From an uncultured bacterium (GTDB lineage: Bacteria; Bacillota; Clostridia; Lachnospirales; Lachnospiraceae), in the NCBI GenBank assembly GCA_947647735.1, contig CANSLJ010000002.1:1-64000 (forward strand): 64,000 nt of DNA, in the 5' to 3' direction. The notes under the pieces are model-generated. The model had not been told where the DNA came from. It saw only the letters and a program-made list of their open reading frames with translations, and searched no databases. Shown here piece after piece: positions 33,814-42,475 of the stretch (position 1 is the stretch's first letter; every line of letters starts with the position of its first letter). The position numbers were made by a program, and so were the translations under genes.

Positions 33814-34834
33814 TGACCTCGTCTCCTCCGCCTCTGGAAATAACAATTTCGCCTGAATCTTCCAGTTTTCTGATAATATTTACGATCTTCTGCTGCGCCT
33901 CTTCCACATCCTTCATTCTCACAGGCCCCATGAATTCCATATCCTCCTGGATCATGGATGCAAGACGTTTTGAAAGGTTGTTGAAGATAGCCGACTTCAC
34001 TTCCTCGTTTGAGCTCTTCAGGGAAACCGCCAGATCATTATTATCCACATCTCTGAGCACACGCTGGATCGATCTGTCGTCCAAAAGCAGGATATCTTCG
34101 AATACGAACATCTTCTTTCTGATCTCGTCCGCCAGATCCGGCTCTTCGACTTCCAGTGTTTCCATAATATGTTTTTCTGTTCCGCGGTCTACCGTATTCA
34201 AAATATCCACAACGGCATCTACGCCGCCGATGATCGTATAATCCTGATTCACAAGGGAGGCAAGCTTGGATTCCAATATGCTCTCCACTTCTTTGATCAC
34301 ATCCGGGCTGGTTCTGTCCATCACCGCGATACGCTTCGCCACATCCGTCTGTCTGTCAGGCGGAAGTGCCGAGATGATCAGCGCCGCCTGTGCAGGCGAT
34401 AAGTAGGACAGAATGAGCGCTATGGTCTGAGGATGCTCATCCTGAATAAAGTTGATCAGCTGAGCCGCATCCGTCTTTCTCACAAACTCGAACGGTTTCA
34501 CCTGCAGGGACGCCGTCAGCCGGCTGATCACATCCACAGCCTTGTCTTCGCCGAGCGCCTTCTCCAGCACCTCTTTCGCATAACCGATACCGCCCTCCGC
34601 AATATACTGCTGCGCAAGGCAGAGCTGGTAAAACTCACTTGTGACAGCTTCCTTGATCTGCGGTGTGATACTTCTGGTGTTGGCTATTTCCAACGTCAGT
34701 TCCTCTATCTCTTCCTCTTTTAAATGTTTGAATATCTGAGAGGATTTTTCCGGTCCCAGCGCGATCAGAAGGATTGCCGCCTTCTGCAGCCCTCCTAAAT
34801 CTTCTATACCCATTTCCTTAGGCTCTTTTGCCAT
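33806..34834 (-). CDS. fliG: Flagellar motor switch protein FliG
   Basis: FliG transmits stator torque to the rotor. The 342-residue protein has the N-terminal FliF-binding domain (LGGLQKAAILLIALGPEKSSQIF, about 13-35), a middle ARM domain with the EHPQTIALILSYLSP motif (about 131-145) and the C-terminal torque domain with conserved charged residues (KMFVFEDILLLDDRSIQRVLRDVD, about 243-266). Full length. It follows fliF by six bases. Confidence 0.97.
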   Translation of the reverse strand: MAKEPKEMGIEDLGGLQKAAILLIALGPEKSSQIFKHLKEEEIEELTLEIANTRSITPQIKEAVTSEFYQLCLAQQYIAEGGIGYAKEVLEKALGEDKAVDVISRLTASLQVKPFEFVRKTDAAQLINFIQDEHPQTIALILSYLSPAQAALIISALPPDRQTDVAKRIAVMDRTSPDVIKEVESILESKLASLVNQDYTIIGGVDAVVDILNTVDRGTEKHIMETLEVEEPDLADEIRKKMFVFEDILLLDDRSIQRVLRDVDNNDLAVSLKSSNEEVKSAIFNNLSKRLASMIQEDMEFMGPVRMKDVEEAQQKIVNIIRKLEDSGEIVISRGGGDEVIV

Positions 34835-34840
34835 ACTGTA

Positions 34841-36445
34841 TTACCCCCAATCCTCGTTCAACCAGTTACGCAGCAGATTTGCCGCCGCCTCGGGATTGTC
34901 TTCCACGAATTTTTCCAGGATAAGCCTTGTCTCCGACTTCGGCTCCACCTCAATATCCTCGATCTCATCCGGCGTGGACTGAAGAAGCTCATCAACAGGA
35001 AGCGGCTCCTCCGGCTCCTCCGGTACTCTCTCCCGCATCATACTCCGCAGGATCACGAACGCAAGCAGTGCCAGGATCAGAAGGATCAGCACAAAAGCGA
35101 TCACATCCGTCGCCTCCACATCCAGCCCTTCCCTGTCCACAAACCAGTTTTCCTCGTAGACAACGATGGAGATGTTCTCCGCCGGAATGCCGCTTGCTCT
35201 TGCCGCGACATTGATAAAGTCCTCGTCGATCTCGACTTTCTGCCTGCCGCTGTTCTCCGCCTTGTACTCCTCCCAGCTGATGCCGTCTAAAAGCCCCTGA
35301 TCCTTCGCTATCTTTTCGTATACCACATTATAGTTCGTCGCTGTGATACCCGCGGAAGAATTGGCGTAATTGATCAGGCCGCCCGTACTGTTTTTCTTCG
35401 TGATCGTCTCGCCGGGCAGATATTTATAGTCCTCCTCCGATGAGGAAGTGCTCTGGTTTCCATCCGTATCATATACATAGGTGGGCGGTTCGTCGTTGGA
35501 ATCCGTCCCGGGGATATCGCCGCCGTTGGACGTGGAATCCGAATTGTAGATATGTGCTTCCGCCAGAAGTCCCTGGGTGGAATTTTCCGGCGCGTAATAA
35601 TCATGATTTACAACTTCCTCGGTCGAAAAATCAATATCCAGGTTTACCGCCGCCTGAATATTGTTGAAACCGTTCGTCCCTTTCAGGGCATTTTTGATCT
35701 TGTTTTCGACCACATGCTCCGACTGCTCCTTGATCGCCATCTGGCTGTTTGTCGCCTCGGTGATGGAGTAATTATCCTCGCCGGAATACAGCATGCTGCC
35801 CTTGTTGTCCATGATCGTGATGTTGTCGGTCGTCTCATTTCCCAGCGCCGTCGCCACAGCTCTCGCAAGAAACGCCGCGTTATCGGTCGTAAACTCCCCG
35901 TCGATCTCCAGTATGATGGACGCGGAGGAAGGCTGATCCTGTGCGATCAGCGTACCGTTCGTCTCCGGAATATTGAGCAGGACCGTGGCGGTCTTGATGG
36001 AATCGAACATGCCGATAAAATCATGCTCCAATTCTTCCCGCAGCAGTTTTCTGTAACGTTTCTGTTTATCCGCCTCCGTAACGCCAAGGCCACCCTCTGT
36101 CACCTTGTCGATCGTGTATCTGTCTGAGATGATGCTGTTGGCCGCCAGCAGGAGGTTTGCATCTCCTAACTGGGAGGTTGCAACCTCCACCCTGAGCCCG
36201 TCATCCGATATCCGATATGTATAACCGCCCTCACCGTCCAGGATCTCCTTGATCTGGGCGCCCTCACTGGCAGATTCGCATTCTTTCAGCAAGGTATACT
36301 GAGGTTTGGACAGAAGCGTAATAACAACAGCAAACGCAAGTATGATACCCGCACTGATACATACTATCATCGTCCGCTGCTTTATTTTCAGGCTCTTCCA
36401 CCAGTCAACGATCTTTTTTAATAATTCTTTTACTTTCTCCTGCAT
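34841..36445 (-). CDS. fliF: Flagellar MS-ring protein FliF
   Basis: FliF forms the MS ring in the cytoplasmic membrane, the base of the flagellum. The 534-residue protein has membrane helices at about 24-45 and 455-475, with YscJ/FliF ring-building motifs between (PQYTLLKECESASEGAQIKE, LGDANLLLAANSII, EELEHDFIGMFDSIKTATVLLN). A Ser/Thr/Gly/Asp-rich insert spans about 310-350, and the C-terminal FliG-binding tail ends LLRNWLNEDWG. AAAGG lies five bases before the ATG. Confidence 0.96.
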   Translation of the reverse strand: MQEKVKELLKKIVDWWKSLKIKQRTMIVCISAGIILAFAVVITLLSKPQYTLLKECESASEGAQIKEILDGEGGYTYRISDDGLRVEVATSQLGDANLLLAANSIISDRYTIDKVTEGGLGVTEADKQKRYRKLLREELEHDFIGMFDSIKTATVLLNIPETNGTLIAQDQPSSASIILEIDGEFTTDNAAFLARAVATALGNETTDNITIMDNKGSMLYSGEDNYSITEATNSQMAIKEQSEHVVENKIKNALKGTNGFNNIQAAVNLDIDFSTEEVVNHDYYAPENSTQGLLAEAHIYNSDSTSNGGDIPGTDSNDEPPTYVYDTDGNQSTSSSEEDYKYLPGETITKKNSTGGLINYANSSAGITATNYNVVYEKIAKDQGLLDGISWEEYKAENSGRQKVEIDEDFINVAARASGIPAENISIVVYEENWFVDREGLDVEATDVIAFVLILLILALLAFVILRSMMRERVPEEPEEPLPVDELLQSTPDEIEDIEVEPKSETRLILEKFVEDNPEAAANLLRNWLNEDWG

Positions 36446-36518
36446 CTGGACCTTTCTCCCACCTGTACTTTATCTCTCCCGCCATCCTGCATTTCAGGGC
36501 AGCCAAAAGGTGCAGTGC

Positions 36519-36851
36519 CTAAATCTGCATCTGCATGATTTCTCTGTAAGCTTCAAGCAGTCTGTCCCTGATAGCTGTCGTATAGTTCAGTGCCTGAGAA
36601 GCCTTGCTCAGAGCGATCGTCAGGTCGTGAGGATTATCCACTTCCCCCATTGCCCACTTCAACTGCATATCTTCCTTATCAGAGATGATGGAATTGGTCA
36701 GATTAAAATTTTCTATTGCCGTATCTAGCAGGGCGCCAAATCCCTCTTTTTCTTCCTCCGTTTTTCTTGGGTTCATTATCGTGGAAGTTGCCTTGTTCGC
36801 AGCCTCCACCAGATCAGCCGAATTCACACTGAATAAAGATGTAATATCCAT
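36519..36851 (-). CDS. fliE: Flagellar hook-basal body protein FliE
   Basis: FliE joins the MS ring to the proximal rod and is an early export substrate. The 110-residue protein has the typical variable N-terminus and conserved C-terminal helices: FGALLDTAIENFNLTNSI, then VDNPHDLTIALSKASQALNY and the ending LLEAYREIMQMQI. It sits between flgC and fliF in the universal order flgB-flgC-fliE-fliF. Confidence 0.95.
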   Translation of the reverse strand: MDITSLFSVNSADLVEAANKATSTIMNPRKTEEEKEGFGALLDTAIENFNLTNSIISDKEDMQLKWAMGEVDNPHDLTIALSKASQALNYTTAIRDRLLEAYREIMQMQI

Positions 36852-36893
36852 TTTGTATCATTACTTCCTTTCCCGCTCATATAATTCTTTTGG

Positions 36894-36933
36894 AATACTA
36901 TTTTACGTTCTTCGGATGCAAAACAATAGTATT
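36894..36933 (-). repeat. Inverted repeat between flgC and fliE
   Basis: AATACTATT (36894-36902) and AATAGTATT (36925-36933) form a perfect 9-bp stem around a 22-base loop in the 140-bp flgC-fliE gap. The inner TTTT/AAAA bases can extend the pairing. No T-run follows closely. Probably an intercistronic mRNA structure. Confidence 0.4.
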
Positions 36934-36991
36934 GGTATTTCTTAGTCCAGCACCTTACCGGTTTTCATTTTCCTACACTGTTCTATTCTGT

Positions 36992-37459
36992 TTATGCCTG
37001 CCCGATGGACAATCCTCTCTGCGCCATGCTCTTGCTCGCCTCAAAAGCGGTGGCGTTAGCCTCATACCCCCGGCTTGCATCGATCAGGTTTACAAACTCC
37101 GTCACGGCATCCACATTCGGATACATCACATAGCCGTTTTCATCCGCGTCGGGATGCGCCGGGTCATAGACCATCTTCAGCTCCGTCGAAGTATCTTCGT
37201 AAACACCGTTCACCCTCACGCCGTTGCCGGAATACTTTCCGGTCCTGTTGGAATATCTGTCCCTTTTTTCATCCAGCACATGAGAAAAAGGAGTCTTTTC
37301 GCCTCTCTCCTGAAATGTTACAACTTTTCTGCGGTAGGGCGTTCCGTCCTCCGTCCTTGTGGTATTCATATTTGCCAGGTTTTCCGAAATGATATCCATA
37401 CGATAACGTTCCGCTGTCATACCTGATGCATTGATATCAAAAGATGTAAAAAGTCCCAT
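36992..37459 (-). CDS. flgC: Flagellar proximal rod protein FlgC
   Basis: FlgC is a proximal rod subunit exported by the type III apparatus. The 155-residue protein starts MGLFTSFDINASGMTAERYR and has the rod signature SENLANMNTTRTEDG(T)PYRRK, DPAHPDADENGYVMYPNVD and the C-terminal SRGYEANATAFEASKSMAQR. AAGGAG precedes the ATG. It follows flgB by 57 bp. Confidence 0.96.
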   Translation of the reverse strand: MGLFTSFDINASGMTAERYRMDIISENLANMNTTRTEDGTPYRRKVVTFQERGEKTPFSHVLDEKRDRYSNRTGKYSGNGVRVNGVYEDTSTELKMVYDPAHPDADENGYVMYPNVDAVTEFVNLIDASRGYEANATAFEASKSMAQRGLSIGQA

Positions 37460-37516
37460 AGGCCACTCTCCTTGCTATGTTCAAAACATATTTTTCATCT
37501 GTCGTCATTTCACAAT

Positions 37517-37915
37517 TTATTTCGTCACTATTTTCAGATCAGCAAAATCGGACGTGATCGCCGTGATCAGTCCATTATAGTAGATCTGGTTCTCCGCCTC
37601 GTACACGTTCTCCACATCAATATCCACATTATTTTCATCTTTCCGGTAAGAAAAGCCGGCATAATCTATGTAAGATAAAGGCTTCAGATCTTCATTTCTC
37701 AGATTGTGGACCTTCTCATCCGTCGTCATATAGCGGAACTGCCCCATCGCCTGCTTCAGCTGTCCTTTAAAATCCACGTCCTGTCTTTTATACCCCGGCG
37801 TATTCACGTTCGCCATATTATTGGAAATACAATCGTTTCTGATCCAGGCCGCATCCGCCGCCTTATCCAGTACCCTCATGTAATCATAGATGTTGGTATT
37901 TAACAGAGTGCTCAT
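37517..37915 (-). CDS. flgB: Flagellar proximal rod protein FlgB, first gene of the fla/che locus
   Basis: FlgB is the innermost rod protein. The 132-residue protein contains the rod N-terminal signature (AWIRNDCISNNMANVNTPGYKRQDVDF, read across residues 23-49), an internal variable part and a C-terminal helix ending ITSDFADLKIVTK. It is the promoter-proximal gene of the motility locus: a consensus housekeeping promoter lies 40 bp upstream, and a terminator-like hairpin separates it from codY. AAGGAG is six bases before the ATG. Confidence 0.95.
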   Translation of the reverse strand: MSTLLNTNIYDYMRVLDKAADAAWIRNDCISNNMANVNTPGYKRQDVDFKGQLKQAMGQFRYMTTDEKVHNLRNEDLKPLSYIDYAGFSYRKDENNVDIDVENVYEAENQIYYNGLITAITSDFADLKIVTK

Positions 37916-37954
37916 TACATTCTCCTTTCTCCCGGAAAAGTGTCTTACCTTTTT

Positions 37955-37982
37955 ATTATACTTTAATGCGTTAAAAAAACAA
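37955..37982 (-). promoter_or_regulatory. Sigma-A-type promoter of the fla/che locus
   Basis: TTGTTT (37977-37982) and a perfect TATAAT (37955-37960) are separated by 16 bases on the minus strand, placing the start about 33 bp before the flgB ATG. This would make the locus start under the housekeeping sigma factor, as the Pfla/che promoter is in B. subtilis. Confidence 0.7.
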
Positions 37983-38038
37983 GTTCTTTTTCACATACAG
38001 CGCCAGTTCTTTTACTGCTTTTTTATACCAGAAGTACC

Positions 38039-38072
38039 AAAAGGAATCTATTGCCTCCAATAAATTCCTTTT
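38039..38072 (-). terminator. Terminator-like hairpin between codY and flgB
   Basis: Arms at 38039-38053 and 38058-38072 (AAAAGGAAT-CTATTG against its complement, one mismatch) with a CCTC loop form a 15-base stem. The A-rich and T-rich stem ends give a U-tract in either direction, so it can act as an intrinsic terminator of codY on the minus strand. Confidence 0.65.
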
Positions 38073-38117
38073 TTCTCTCCCTGTCAATCCGTGACTTTCT
38101 TTATGTATTTTAAAAAA

Positions 38118-38909
38118 TCATTTTTTCCCCATCTGTACTTTCAGGGATTCGATCTCCTCATAGACCGCGTCGTTCAATACTTTGATAGAGGTCCCCTTCA
38201 TACCGGAGGATCGGGATTCGATAACGCCTGCGCTCTCAAATTTCCGCAGGGCATTCACGATCACCGAGCGGGTGATCCCCACCCGGTCCGCGATCTTGCT
38301 CGCCACAAGGATACCCTCCCTGCCGCTTAATTCATCGAAAATACATATGATCGCTTCCATCTCGGAATAGGAGAGCGTACTGATCGCCGACTTTACAACA
38401 GCAAGTTTTCTGTTCTCCGCCGCTGTCTCCTCACTGACCGCGCGCAGCATCTCCAGCCCTACCACAGTGCTCCCGTATTCACACAGGATGATATCATCTA
38501 TATCATATGTCTCATTCTCTTTATAAATGAATAATGTCCCGAGCCTTTCACCGGCTATCTCGATGGGTGAGACCAGCGCCTCATATTTTCTGGCAACCTG
38601 CTCCTCAAACCCCAGCGTCTCCAGATTCACGTTCTCCTTCGTGGAAAGCACGCCCAGCAGCCTCTCGTTCAACAGAGAGTCCACAAACTTTCCCACGTCA
38701 TCCGACAGCAGCACCTCCAGAGGCTTAATGCCCGAGAGTTCTCCAACCCCCAGCACTTTCCCTTTCCTGCTGATCACGAGAACATTGGAATTTAAAATAT
38801 CCTTCATCACCTTGCAGATATCGTTAAAAACCACTTTACTCGAATTATTGTTATGCAATAATTTTCCTATTTTTCTCGTTTTATCCAATAATTGTACGCT
38901 GCTGCTCAC
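38118..38909 (-). CDS. codY: GTP-sensing pleiotropic repressor CodY
   Basis: CodY senses GTP and branched-chain amino acids and represses stationary-phase, motility and nutrient genes in Firmicutes. The 263-residue protein has an N-terminal GAF-type effector domain (about 1-155) with SNVLVISRKGKVLGVGE-type strand patterns and a C-terminal winged helix (about 180-255) carrying ASKIADRVGITRSVIVNALR and KFESAGVIESRSSGMKGTS, the highly conserved DNA-binding part. Translation most likely starts at a GTG (38907-38909) with AGGGGG six bases upstream. Its place immediately upstream of flgB matches B. subtilis and suggests direct control of the motility locus. Confidence 0.96.
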   Translation of the reverse strand: MSSSVQLLDKTRKIGKLLHNNNSSKVVFNDICKVMKDILNSNVLVISRKGKVLGVGELSGIKPLEVLLSDDVGKFVDSLLNERLLGVLSTKENVNLETLGFEEQVARKYEALVSPIEIAGERLGTLFIYKENETYDIDDIILCEYGSTVVGLEMLRAVSEETAAENRKLAVVKSAISTLSYSEMEAIICIFDELSGREGILVASKIADRVGITRSVIVNALRKFESAGVIESRSSGMKGTSIKVLNDAVYEEIESLKVQMGKK

Positions 38910-39026
38910 AAAGGGCCCCCTAACATTTGTCGCTTTCTATTTTTGCAAACAAAAGATATGACAATTTTAGCATAAACTTTCATAAAATGCAAACATATTC
39001 TGACAATATTCTTTTTCTATTTTCTG

Positions 39027-41105
39027 CTATTTTCCGGCAGCCGCCTGTTTATCCATCACATTCCCGCACCCCTCCCCGGAGCACACCAGTTTATTCCCTT
39101 TTTCCACCATCATACTGCCGCACTTTTCGCAAAGCACCCCGGAAGGCTTCTGCCACACCATGAAATCGCAGTCCGGATTATCAATACACCCGTAATACCT
39201 GCGCCCCTTCCTTGTCTTCTTCATCACGATGTCCTTACCGCACTTCGGACAGCTTATGCCGATCTTCTCGAAATAGGGCTTCGTATTTTTACAGTCCGGA
39301 AAACCGGGACAGGCAAGGAACCTGCCGTGGGGGCCGTATTTGATGACCATCTGCCTGCCGCACAGATCACAGAATTCCTCCGACAGTTCATCTTTGATCT
39401 CCACTTCCTCCAGTTGTTTTTCCGCCTCTTTCACCGCTTCATCCAGATCCGGATAGAAATTCCTGATGATGGTCTTCCAGTCCACTTCCCCCAGTTCCAC
39501 ACCGTCGAGCAGCGTCTCCATATTGGCTGTAAAGCTTACGTCCACGATGGTTGGGAAAGCTTCCCGCATCATCTTATCCACCACTTCCCCGATCTCTGTC
39601 ACATAGATATTTTTGCTTTCCTTCACGATATATCTTCTGGCAAGGAGCGTTGTCAGCGTGGGCGCATAGGTACTTGGCCTGCCGATCCCCTCCTCCTCCA
39701 GCGCCCTCACCACGGATGCCTCCGTATAATGAGCCGGAGGCTGGGTAAAATGCTGTTTCGGCTGCAGCTCTGCCAGTTCCAGTTTTGTTTCCTGATCCAG
39801 ATTATGGGAGATCACCGAAGTCTCTTCCTTATCATCCTCCTGAACGTACACGCTCAGAAAACCGTCAAATTTTAATTTGCTGGCGGAAACCGTAAACCGC
39901 TCTCCCGCAGCATCGATCTTAACGGAAGTCGTCTCATAGAGAGCCGCATTCATGCGGCTTGCCGTAAACCTTTTCCAGATCAGCTGATATAACCGGAACT
40001 GATCTCTGCTCAGGGAATCCTTCAGATCCGCCGGCGTCCTCGCGATGTCCGTAGGGCGGATCGCCTCATGGGCGTCCTGTATCTTCCGCCCGCTCTTCTT
40101 CTCAGCCACCTGCTCCGCCGCGTAAGCCGTGCCGTATTTTGCTTCGATATATGCCGCTGCCGCCTGCGCCGCTTCCTCTGAGATCCTCGTGGAATCGGTA
40201 CGCAGATAGGTGATGATACCCACCGTTCCGTTTCCCTTGATATCCACGCCCTCATATAACTGCTGCGCGATGCGCATGGTCTTCTGGGTGGAGAAGTTCA
40301 GCACCTTGCTGGCCTCCTGCTGAAGCGTGGAAGTGGTAAACGGAAGCGGAGCCTTCTTCGTCCTCTCCCCTGATCTTTTATCTGTGATCTGCCACGCAGC
40401 CCCCTCCAGCTTTTTCAGGATATCCTGCACTTCCTGTTCATTCTTTATCGTAACTTTCTTATCGCCGTGGCCGTGATATTTCGCTGTCAGCGGTTTTTTC
40501 TCCCCTTCGATCTTCAGCACCGCATCCAGGCTCCAGTATTCCTCCGGCACAAAGGCGCTTATTTCCTCCTCCCTGTCACAGATGATCCGAAGCGCCGCCG
40601 ACTGCACTCTGCCGGCGGAAAGGCCCCTCTTTACTTTTGCCCAGAGTACCGGGGAGATGCGGTAGCCCACCATACGATCCAGTATCCGCCTTACCTGCTG
40701 GGCATCCACCAGATTCATATCGATCTCCCTCGGATTTTTCAGCGCTTCCTTCACCGCTGTCTTTGTGATCTCATTGAAGGTGATCCGGTATACCTTTTTC
40801 CCTTCCAGCTTCAGCGCGTAGTACAGATGCCAGGAGATCGCCTCCCCCTCCCGGTCCGGGTCGGTTGCCAGATAGATCTTATCCGCTTTTTTTACCTCCT
40901 TCCTGAGCGCCGCCAGTATATCCCCTTTACCGCGGATCGTAATGTATTTCGGTTCAAAATCATCTTCCGGTGAAAATCCCAGCTGACTTTTCGGCAGATC
41001 CCGGACATGTCCGTTACTCGCCATCACCTCATAATTTGCCCCTAAAAACTTTTTGATCGTTTTTACTTTTGCGGGAGATTCCACGATCACCAGATATTTT
41101 GCCAT
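39027..41105 (-). CDS. topA: DNA topoisomerase I (type IA)
   Basis: TopA relaxes negative supercoils. The 692-residue protein has a TOPRIM domain (YLVIVESPAKVKTIKKFLG, then ATDPDREGEAISWHL near 78), the active-site Tyr in GIITYLRTDSTRISEEA, and three C-terminal zinc ribbons (CDLCG...CPGFPDC, CPKCG...CIDNPDC, CEKCG...CSGEGC). Full length. GAGGTAGG lies before the ATG. It forms the conserved dprA-topA pair upstream of codY. The trmFO, codV and clpQY genes that separate topA from codY in B. subtilis are absent here. Confidence 0.97.
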   Translation of the reverse strand: MAKYLVIVESPAKVKTIKKFLGANYEVMASNGHVRDLPKSQLGFSPEDDFEPKYITIRGKGDILAALRKEVKKADKIYLATDPDREGEAISWHLYYALKLEGKKVYRITFNEITKTAVKEALKNPREIDMNLVDAQQVRRILDRMVGYRISPVLWAKVKRGLSAGRVQSAALRIICDREEEISAFVPEEYWSLDAVLKIEGEKKPLTAKYHGHGDKKVTIKNEQEVQDILKKLEGAAWQITDKRSGERTKKAPLPFTTSTLQQEASKVLNFSTQKTMRIAQQLYEGVDIKGNGTVGIITYLRTDSTRISEEAAQAAAAYIEAKYGTAYAAEQVAEKKSGRKIQDAHEAIRPTDIARTPADLKDSLSRDQFRLYQLIWKRFTASRMNAALYETTSVKIDAAGERFTVSASKLKFDGFLSVYVQEDDKEETSVISHNLDQETKLELAELQPKQHFTQPPAHYTEASVVRALEEEGIGRPSTYAPTLTTLLARRYIVKESKNIYVTEIGEVVDKMMREAFPTIVDVSFTANMETLLDGVELGEVDWKTIIRNFYPDLDEAVKEAEKQLEEVEIKDELSEEFCDLCGRQMVIKYGPHGRFLACPGFPDCKNTKPYFEKIGISCPKCGKDIVMKKTRKGRRYYGCIDNPDCDFMVWQKPSGVLCEKCGSMMVEKGNKLVCSGEGCGNVMDKQAAAGK

Positions 41106-41197
41106 AACCTACCTCTGCTTTTTATTTCTTTTTTATTTCTGCTTTTCAATCCTGTATTTTTATACATCAATCGTCACCCACTATACACCAAATTTTT

Positions 41198-42415
41198 TTA
41201 AGATGCAAGGATTTTTTGACAATAGCCTCCCGGCTTTTGTTCCGCAAACCCCTTCAGACACAACTCCACAAGGATGCCGAAAACATCCTGGATCGTGTGT
41301 TTTCCTCCCGCCTGATGAAGGATTTCCTCCGGTGTCTTCGGCAGGATCTCCAGCACTTCGTATATCTGTTTTTCTCCGGCGGAAAGTGTATTAAGCCATA
41401 TCTTTTCCATCCCGGCGTACTTTCGGGTTCCATCTGCCGTTTCTGTTTCTTCTATATTAATAGCGGTATGTTCCATATCACCGCCTCTTCTGCCAGTGCC
41501 TGCGGCCTTCCCGGCACTGCCGCCCCCTCCCGCACCCCCGAAACAGTTATAAAGCGCCTCCAGCACATCAGCCGGACTCGCCGCCACGCCCGCCCCCTGC
41601 CGGAACAGATGGTTGCATCCCCTGCTCAGAGAATCCGTGATCCTGCCCGGCACCGCCAGGATCTCCCGCCCCTGCTCCAGCGCCATGTCCACAGTGATCA
41701 GCGTACCGCTTTTTTCCCTTGCCTCTATCACTACAACAAGATCCGAAAGCCCGCTGATGATCCGGTTCCTGGGCGGAAAAAGAGATGCCTTCGGCTTTGT
41801 CCCCGGCGGATATTCCGAGAGGAGCCCGCCCTGCTGCCTGCATCTCTCATAGAGGCCCCGATTGCTCTTTGGATAACATACATCCACACCGCATCCCAAT
41901 ACGCCGAAACTTTCTCCTCCGGCAAGAAGCGCGGCCTCCTGGCTGATCCCGTCGATCCCCATAGCCAGTCCACTGATAATCTGTATGCCGGTTTCCGCCA
42001 GTTTAGAACCAAATTCCCTCGCCGCATACATACCGTACTCAGAGCACGCCCTTGCACCGATCAGCGCCACGGACGGAATCTTATCCGAAGGGAGATGCCC
42101 CATATAATACAGTCCAAAGGGCGCATCCGGAATTTCCGAGAGCCTTTCGGGATAATCCGCGTCCCCATAGCAGGTAAACTTTATTTTCTGCCTGCACAGC
42201 TTTTCATATTCTGCCAAAATATCCCAGTCCTTTTTCGCCTCCAGAATCCTCCCCGCCGCCTTTTCTCCGACAAGCGCCGCCAGTTCCTTTTCCGCGGCAT
42301 CATAGACCGCCTCCGCACTGCCCAGTTTTCGAAGCAGTTCCATTTTTCTTTTTCTGCCTGCCCCCTTCACATTCATCAGCCAGTATTGATACGGCTTATT
42401 ATTCTCTGTTTTCAT
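41198..42415 (-). CDS. dprA: DNA processing protein DprA
   Basis: DprA binds incoming single-stranded DNA and loads RecA during transformation; it is also present in many species not known to be competent. The roughly 405-residue protein has an N-terminal SAM-like helical domain, the Rossmann core (about 105-320) with VALIGARACSEYGMYAA, SGLAMGIDGISQEAALLAGG, GVLGCGVDVCYPKSN and EAREKSGTLITVDMALEQGR, and a C-terminal winged helix (about 355-400). The ATG at 42413-42415 is preferred because AAAGGA lies seven bases upstream; one six codons earlier is possible. Confidence 0.95.
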   Translation of the reverse strand: MKTENNKPYQYWLMNVKGAGRKRKMELLRKLGSAEAVYDAAEKELAALVGEKAAGRILEAKKDWDILAEYEKLCRQKIKFTCYGDADYPERLSEIPDAPFGLYYMGHLPSDKIPSVALIGARACSEYGMYAAREFGSKLAETGIQIISGLAMGIDGISQEAALLAGGESFGVLGCGVDVCYPKSNRGLYERCRQQGGLLSEYPPGTKPKASLFPPRNRIISGLSDLVVVIEAREKSGTLITVDMALEQGREILAVPGRITDSLSRGCNHLFRQGAGVAASPADVLEALYNCFGGAGGGGSAGKAAGTGRRGGDMEHTAINIEETETADGTRKYAGMEKIWLNTLSAGEKQIYEVLEILPKTPEEILHQAGGKHTIQDVFGILVELCLKGFAEQKPGGYCQKILAS

Positions 42416-42475
42416 TCTCCTTTCCTTTCTCATCGCACCGCCACAGACAGTATCATAAAATGTTCCACCTTCATC

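Noticed and set aside
38994-39008. CodY box upstream of codY
   Set aside because: Only 11 of 15 positions match the consensus in an A/T-rich gap, which is expected by chance, so it is not listed as a feature.
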